Shown piece after piece: positions 1 through 64,000 of a stretch of DNA of 64,000 nt (position 1 is its first letter; every line of letters starts with the position of its first letter). Both the position numbers and the translations under genes were made by a program. This DNA is from Amorphochlora amoebiformis (taxonomy: Eukaryota; Cercozoa; Chlorarachniophyceae): contig BAAHQB010000335.1 of NCBI GenBank assembly GCA_054601695.1, positions 62,001 through 126,000 of the forward strand, written 5' to 3'. The notes under the pieces are model-generated. The model was not told where the DNA came from. It ran no database searches and saw nothing but the letters and a program-made list of their open reading frames with translations.

Positions 1-152
1 CGATATTTTATATAAGATCTGATATTATATGTAAGATCGGATGTTATATATAAGATGTGATGTTATATATAAGATCTGATATTATATATAAGATCTGATA
101 TTATATAAAAGATCTGATATTATATAAGATCTGATATTATATATAAGATCTT

Positions 153-185
<33 letters not shown>

Positions 186-245
186 ATGTATATATAAGAT
201 CTGATATTACATACTAGATCTGACATTTTATATAATATCTGATAT

Positions 246-285
<40 letters not shown>

Positions 286-345
286 AGATCTGATATTATG
301 TGTAAGATCTGATATCATATAGAATATTTTTATATTACATAAGAT
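1..345. repeat. AT-rich minisatellite, about 20-bp unit
   Basis: A unit close to AAGATCTGATATTATATA recurs about every 20-21 bp from position 14 to about 160. Looser copies follow around 200, 290 and 310, with short (TA)n runs between them. Further AGATCTTA-like words continue to about 560. No coding signal is visible. Confidence 0.85.
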
Positions 346-559
346 CCTACTATTATATGTATTATACAGGATCCTACTATTATATAAACTCCTGATGTAA
401 TATTAGATGATAATATGTAAGATTATGATTTACACATATTAAGATTATAATGTACAATATCGTAATCTTATATAATGTTAGGATCTTATGTAATCCTATA
501 CAATATCTTAAACCAGTGTAATATCAGGATCTTAGGTAATATCAGAATCTTAATATTAT

Positions 560-1028
<469 letters not shown>

Positions 1029-1143
1029 AAACCCTAGCCATTACCACATGTCCAATAAACACGATATTCAGATGCCTTTTTCTCAGCTCCTTCGCCCCTC
1101 TTCCATTCCCTCCATCCTTGCCCGAAATTTTAACTTTTTCCAG

Positions 1144-38558
<37,415 letters not shown>

Positions 38559-38586
38559 GAATAATAATACGTAGATACATATATAC

Positions 38587-38644
<58 letters not shown>

Positions 38645-38646
38645 TG

Positions 38647-38705
<59 letters not shown>

Positions 38706-39016
38706 TATATATATATATTTATATACAAATGTATATTTATATATATATATATAATATAAAGATAAAAAGTATACACATTCACGTATATATATAAATATAT
38801 ATTTAAAAATGTATATATAGATATATATTATATTTATACATATATATATATGTGTATACATATATATATATATACATATATATATGCACATATATACATA
38901 TATATACATATATATATACATACATACACATATGTATATATATATATATACATATGTATATACATATGTATGCACATACATACATACATATACATATGCA
39001 CACATACATATTTACA

Positions 39017-39062
<46 letters not shown>

Positions 39063-39091
39063 CACATATACATAATACACAATGGATTTTC

Positions 39092-39135
<44 letters not shown>

Positions 39136-39225
39136 TATAAATACGTATATACAAATTTTATTTGTTATACAAAGATCTTCCTTTTCATATATATTTATAT
39201 ATGTACATATATATACATACATATT

Positions 39226-39265
<40 letters not shown>

Positions 39266-39333
39266 CACATTATTTGTATATTTAAATACATGTTTATGCA
39301 TCCATTTATACTACATTTTCCATATCTCTTCAG
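38559..39333. other. TA-rich spacer between genes A and B
   Basis: Mostly (TA)n with CATA/CACA interruptions and no convincing exon. It could be intergenic, or an intron if the two genes are one. No promoter or polyadenylation motif stands out beyond AATAATAAT just after the gene A stop. Confidence 0.5.
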
Positions 39334-59137
<19,804 letters not shown>

Positions 59138-59232
59138 AAGTTCAGTATGCAAAGATACACATATGTGATATATATCATTTTTATGTGAATATGTATTTGA
59201 ATATATATTTTTTAATAAAATTTATACGCAAA

Positions 59233-59291
<59 letters not shown>

Positions 59292-59312
59292 ATCTATATG
59301 TATATAATACAT

Positions 59313-59381
<69 letters not shown>

Positions 59382-59476
59382 CTATGCTATAGTACACTAT
59401 GTACTTTATATACACGAGAATCATTCACACACATGTGTATATTCTATGCACATGTACATGTCATATTACATATGTT

Positions 59477-59507
<31 letters not shown>

Positions 59508-59555
59508 TGTGTGTTTGTGTATATTCTATGCACATGTACATGTCATATTACATAT

Positions 59556-59608
<53 letters not shown>

Positions 59609-59776
59609 AATACTTATACATATACATATATATATATATATATATACATATATATATACAAATATATATATATGTATGAAATTAATACATACATATAGAT
59701 AGATACTCATGTGTACTCAAGATATAAACAGCCATATCACCAAATATATATATATACAGATATATGTGTATATATT

Positions 59777-59815
<39 letters not shown>

Positions 59816-60364
59816 TATAATATATATATAATACATATATATATACATATATGTAGTCGCCCACCGGACAAAAAGATTTAGCCATGGGTGCAGGCAGAGG
59901 TCCACGAGTCGAGGATCATGATAAATACCAGATTCCGATAAAGTTAGCTTCAGACCGGAATCTAAATTAATTTAGTTATAGGATTTTCCATTCTGTCATC
60001 CAAGGCATAGATTTGAATTCAATCATGTATCCGAAATCTTGCTTGATCGATCTAAATAATCTAGATACTTGTCTGCCTATGTATTGTTGGACGCCACGTT
60101 GCGCAGAGTCGATGTCCGGCTTGAGAATTTTAGTTGCTTTGTTAATTTGTCGACTTTCTAGGTATGACTTCAGGTAAACGTAAGTCGAGTGCCGGAATCC
60201 TTGATCGAGTTGATCCTGGAGCCAATAAGTTTTATGGGGCTACATTAGAAGGTGGCCCAGATATGGCCAGGCTCTGCGTATCCTGTGGATGATGACCCAA
60301 TAGTCAGAAAGCCTTGTGGAGCAAGAAAAGAAGATGTGATGATCTACTAGTATATTATATATAC
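59138..60364. other. Intergenic region 3' of gene B
   Basis: TA microsatellites to about 59850, then about 500 bp of unique, balanced sequence (59850-60350) with no long frame and no convincing exon chain. It lies between the ends of convergent genes B and C. A direct repeat of about 50 bp (TATTCTATGCACATGTACAT followed by GTCATATTACATATGT) occurs at 59439-59477 and 59522-59560. Confidence 0.5.
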
Positions 60365-60514
60365 TGTTGGCGTGTCATTATAGCTGCTACTATGTATGTT
60401 TATCTGTGTGCTGGATTTATGTGATTGTTACTTACATAATGATGTACAGTTGCATAGTCCACAACATATATATATATATATATATATGTAACAATCACAT
60501 AATCCAGCACACAG

Positions 60515-60569
<55 letters not shown>

Positions 60570-60677
60570 TTACATAATGATGTACAGTTGCATAGTCCAC
60601 ATATATATATGTAACAATCACATAAATCCAGCACACAGATAAACATACATAGTAGCAGCTATAATGACACGCCAACA
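60365..60677. mobile_element. MITE-like element with perfect 67-bp terminal inverted repeats
   Basis: 60365-60431 and 60611-60677 are exact reverse complements (ends TGTTGGCGTGTCATTATAGC). The flanks carry a 6-bp direct repeat ATATAC at 60359-60364 and 60678-60683. The 313-bp interior has no coding capacity. It contains two identical 32-bp blocks (60431-60462 and 60569-60600), a truncated internal copy of the inverted end (60488-60517) and a (TA)n tract. It would be a non-autonomous DNA transposon moved by an unseen transposase. The TSD is weak evidence in TA-rich DNA. Confidence 0.75.
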
Positions 60678-60745
60678 ATATACTCACTGTTTTTTCTTGC
60701 CTCGCGATATACATCGGCCTGATACGTATGTACGTATGTCTAGAT

Positions 60746-60972
60746 GTTAGTAAGTACGTACGTATACGTATGTGCGTACGTATGTTGGTACGTGTGTACA
60801 CCGTACGTATGTTGGTTGATGCTCAGTGCGTACGTAGGTTGGTATTTTGGTGTGTTAGTAAGTACGTACGTATACGTATGTGCGTACGTATGTTGGTACG
60901 TGTGTACACCGTACGTATGTTGGTGGGCGCAGTGCGTACGTAGATTGGTACATTGGTGAGTACGTACGTATA
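60746..60972. repeat. 108-bp tandem repeat rich in TACGTA palindromes
   Basis: A unit starting GTTAGTAAGTACGTACGTAT is present at 60746 and again at 60854. A partial third copy starts at about 60956. The two full copies differ by a few substitutions near their ends. ACGT and TACGTA self-complementary words are frequent. Confidence 0.9.
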
Positions 60973-61298
60973 TACATTTGTGTGTGCATATCATAGTGCA
61001 AGTTGGTATATGCGTAAGTTCTATACTCTAGACACTAACTAGATGTAGAGAGGATTGACACCGTTGATAATGTATTTTATCGTGGAACTTAATATAGATA
61101 CATCGGCTGCCAACTGACCCTTTGGCCTAGCACTAGCATCATCTAACTGTACTATATTAATTGGCCAAGATACAGAAGATAATGCATTATCAGACATGTA
61201 TAGATATACCACTAGATATAGTCAGTGCCCATAGCTAGAGCTATGATTCATGATATGTATGTACAAATAAATATATACGTATATATACACACACACAC

Positions 61299-61350
<52 letters not shown>

Positions 61351-61361
61351 ATCAATATAGA

Positions 61362-61448
<87 letters not shown>

Positions 61449-61489
61449 ATATAATATATATAATACATATATAATATATACATATATAT

Positions 61490-61523
<34 letters not shown>

Positions 61524-61554
61524 GTATTCCATATATATATATATGTGTATATAC

Positions 61555-61633
<79 letters not shown>

Positions 61634-61772
61634 CATGATATCTAGATATACCGCCAATGTAAGTATCACTAGCCTGTATCATACTGTATACAAAATATAA
61701 GACCAGTAACTTAAGTTCAAGGACCACCATGCAATTTAAAGTTCATTGACAAATTTAATGTGAAAGTAGTAA
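60973..61772. other. Intergenic region / gene C 3' flank
   Basis: 61000-61240 is unique sequence with no frame of note. 61260-61640 is (TA)n and (CA)n. 61640-61772 is unique and would be gene C 3' UTR. No AATAAA is visible on the minus strand here. Confidence 0.45.
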
Positions 61773-62028
61773 TTAAGCATCAACTGGCTCCTCCTCAAGT
61801 CTGTTGTTTACGGAATCCGTGCAGTTGCTAGGAGCTTTCTTGGGTTGCTGTGGGTTAGAGTTCTCTTTCGAATCTGATACCTGCTCTTGTGCTTGGGCCT
61901 CAGCTAGTAGGGACTTCGCAATCGCTAGAGCCTATTTTCAAATAATTATATGAGCGCCTGGTTTGAGGAATGCAGGTTGCGTACATGCATGTGCATGTAT
62001 GCATAGGTAGGTATAATATACACATGTA

Positions 62029-62062
<34 letters not shown>

Positions 62063-62299
62063 CGTGTGTGTGTGTATGTGTATGTATAATATATATATAC
62101 ACATATATACATATATACATATATATATATATATACATATATGTATATATATACATACATGTATACATTAATGTGTGTAAACTATAACAAACATTCTTGG
62201 AAAGGACCTCAGTTGCAATCCTCAACTCCCTGATAGCATTTTTTTTCTGGTTTCTTCTCGCTGTTTCTAACTCCTGTGATTTGTGATTTACATATACAC

Positions 62300-62349
<50 letters not shown>

Positions 62350-62409
62350 TACATATATATATATATGTTTATATATGTTTGTGTATATATACAATATATA
62401 TCAAATATG

Positions 62410-62443
<34 letters not shown>

Positions 62444-62598
62444 AAATATATATATATATATATAACATCATCATCATCATCATCATCTAATATATTACCA
62501 TGGTATCTATTATTACTACATGAATAATAAATATATTCCTATTTAACTGTGTGTATGCAAGTGTGTGTACATAAAAAACGTACCTTCATACGTGTGTT

Positions 62599-62647
<49 letters not shown>

Positions 62648-63149
62648 TATATATATATATATAGGTATATATATATATATATAATGTATATATACATATA
62701 TGTGTATATATATATATATGTGTGTACTACTGAGTCTAACAACCTGTTTGGCAGACTCCAATCGTGCTTCAGCTGTCTTGACTTGCTCTTGTAGCGCTGC
62801 AATGGTCCTAATGAAACATCATGCATAAAGACAAATATAATAGGTCTCTCAAGTGAGGGAAAAACGTCCTATATCAACATAATACAGAAATAAGGCAAAC
62901 ACATATGCCTAGTTTTTCAAATGATATATAAATGCATATGTATATACTGGATCGTATCGCAGGAAGCGTAGTTCAGGTGTGTACAACATAGATATACGTA
63001 TGTATTCGTTCTTTTTAAGTAGAAATCAAAGCTTTCAAACATAGTACAAACGTTGTGCATTTATTTATCATGTGTATGCACACACATGTCATGTTTGAAT
63101 GTATACACAAATATATACATATATATATATATATATTATATATACATAT

Positions 63150-63181
<32 letters not shown>

Positions 63182-63607
63182 GTACATATATACATATAAT
63201 ATACATATATATATATATATACATACACACATTATAACATAGGAATATGTATACATACACATATAGAAAGATAGATAGATATATAATACACAGAATTCAA
63301 AAAGCCCATGATATTCCACTCTAATATATATATCCCACCTTGGAGTCATAATCAAGATCGGCTTAGTCTTCTTTGGCCTCTTCTGCTCCTCTTTTGTGTC
63401 AGCACCTTCCAGCGCTTTGGCGAAATCGAACCGAACCCTGACACACGAACAAGTGAACAATAAGCGAACGAGAAACGAACAAACAAGTGAACAAGGCTCA
63501 GATATAATCTCAGATCGGTATGCGTCCACAAGGGTGACTTACATTCTGCCTTTCCTGGGTGAGAAGAGCTTAGAGGCGATAAGCTTTGTGGTTACTTTCA
63601 CAATAGC
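61773..63607 (-). CDS. Gene C (3' part): basic and coiled-coil protein C terminus
   Basis: Read on the minus strand, five exons join in frame: 63607-63543, 63437-63339, 62807-62744, 62273-62193 and 61931-61773, giving 155 residues and TAA at 61775-61773. They read [88 protein letters not shown] and [20 protein letters not shown], then a Ser/Asn/Glu-rich tail ending EEEPVDA. The third and fourth exons form a clear heptad coiled coil. Junctions AT+G and AG+G give Met and Arg. Donors include GTAAGT; acceptors CACAG, GTCAG, TTAG, CACAG and ATAG. Introns are 105-531 bp, shorter than in genes A and B. The 5' end lies beyond the window or is unseen. No family is recognised. Confidence 0.75.

Positions 63608-64000
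<393 letters not shown>

Overview
This window reads as nuclear DNA of an intron-rich eukaryote, probably a unicellular alga or protist. Three things point there: many short coding islands bounded by GT and AG, a pentatricopeptide-repeat (PPR) protein, and long arrays of TTAGGG/CCCTAA-type repeats. The species cannot be fixed from the sequence. TTAGGG-type repeats with intron-dense genes are known from several algal and rhizarian lineages, but that is only a pointer. I saw no bacterial operons, rRNA, tRNA or CRISPR.

Most of the DNA is simple sequence: (TA)n everywhere, plus (TC)n/(GA)n, (GTAT)n and CCCTAA arrays. The many long Tyr-Ile, Leu-Ser or Arg-Glu reading frames are artefacts of these repeats. 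When the short non-repetitive islands are read as exons, with the splice phase tracked by hand, they join into long open frames. Gene A (+ strand, about 1144-38558, roughly 50 exons) encodes a protein of about 1,150 residues. It has an unrecognised N-terminal half, an exon with an in-frame 18-bp repeat, and at least six PPR-type helical repeats towards the C terminus. Gene B (+ strand, 39334-59137, 28 exons) gives a frame of 545 residues with a beta-barrel-like module (LNG..G motif) and a possible tudor/agenet-like segment. Gene C (- strand, 63607-61773, 3' part only) encodes a charged coiled-coil C terminus. Exons are usually 20-120 bp and introns 100-1,900 bp, so about 90% of genes A and B is intron made largely of microsatellite or telomere-like repeat. 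In many introns the repeat itself supplies the donor (GTATAT, GTAACC, GTTAGG, GTATGT).

The most unusual pattern is that many real exons have decayed partial copies in the adjoining introns. Copies of the exon 5' end with its acceptor tend to lie upstream, copies of the 3' end with its donor tend to lie downstream, and (TA)n or CCCTAA repeat sits between them. This suggests that introns grow by local duplication across splice junctions followed by microsatellite expansion. One case is inverted, and one copy lies about 15 kb away in the other gene.

Layout: 1-1143 minisatellite and TA repeats; 1144-38558 gene A; 38559-39333 TA-rich spacer; 39334-59137 gene B; 59138-61772 spacer between convergent genes, with a 313-bp element with perfect 67-bp inverted ends and a 108-bp tandem repeat; 61773-63607 gene C; 63608-64000 TA-rich intron or upstream DNA. 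All exon boundaries were set by eye from GT/AG, frame and phase, without transcripts.
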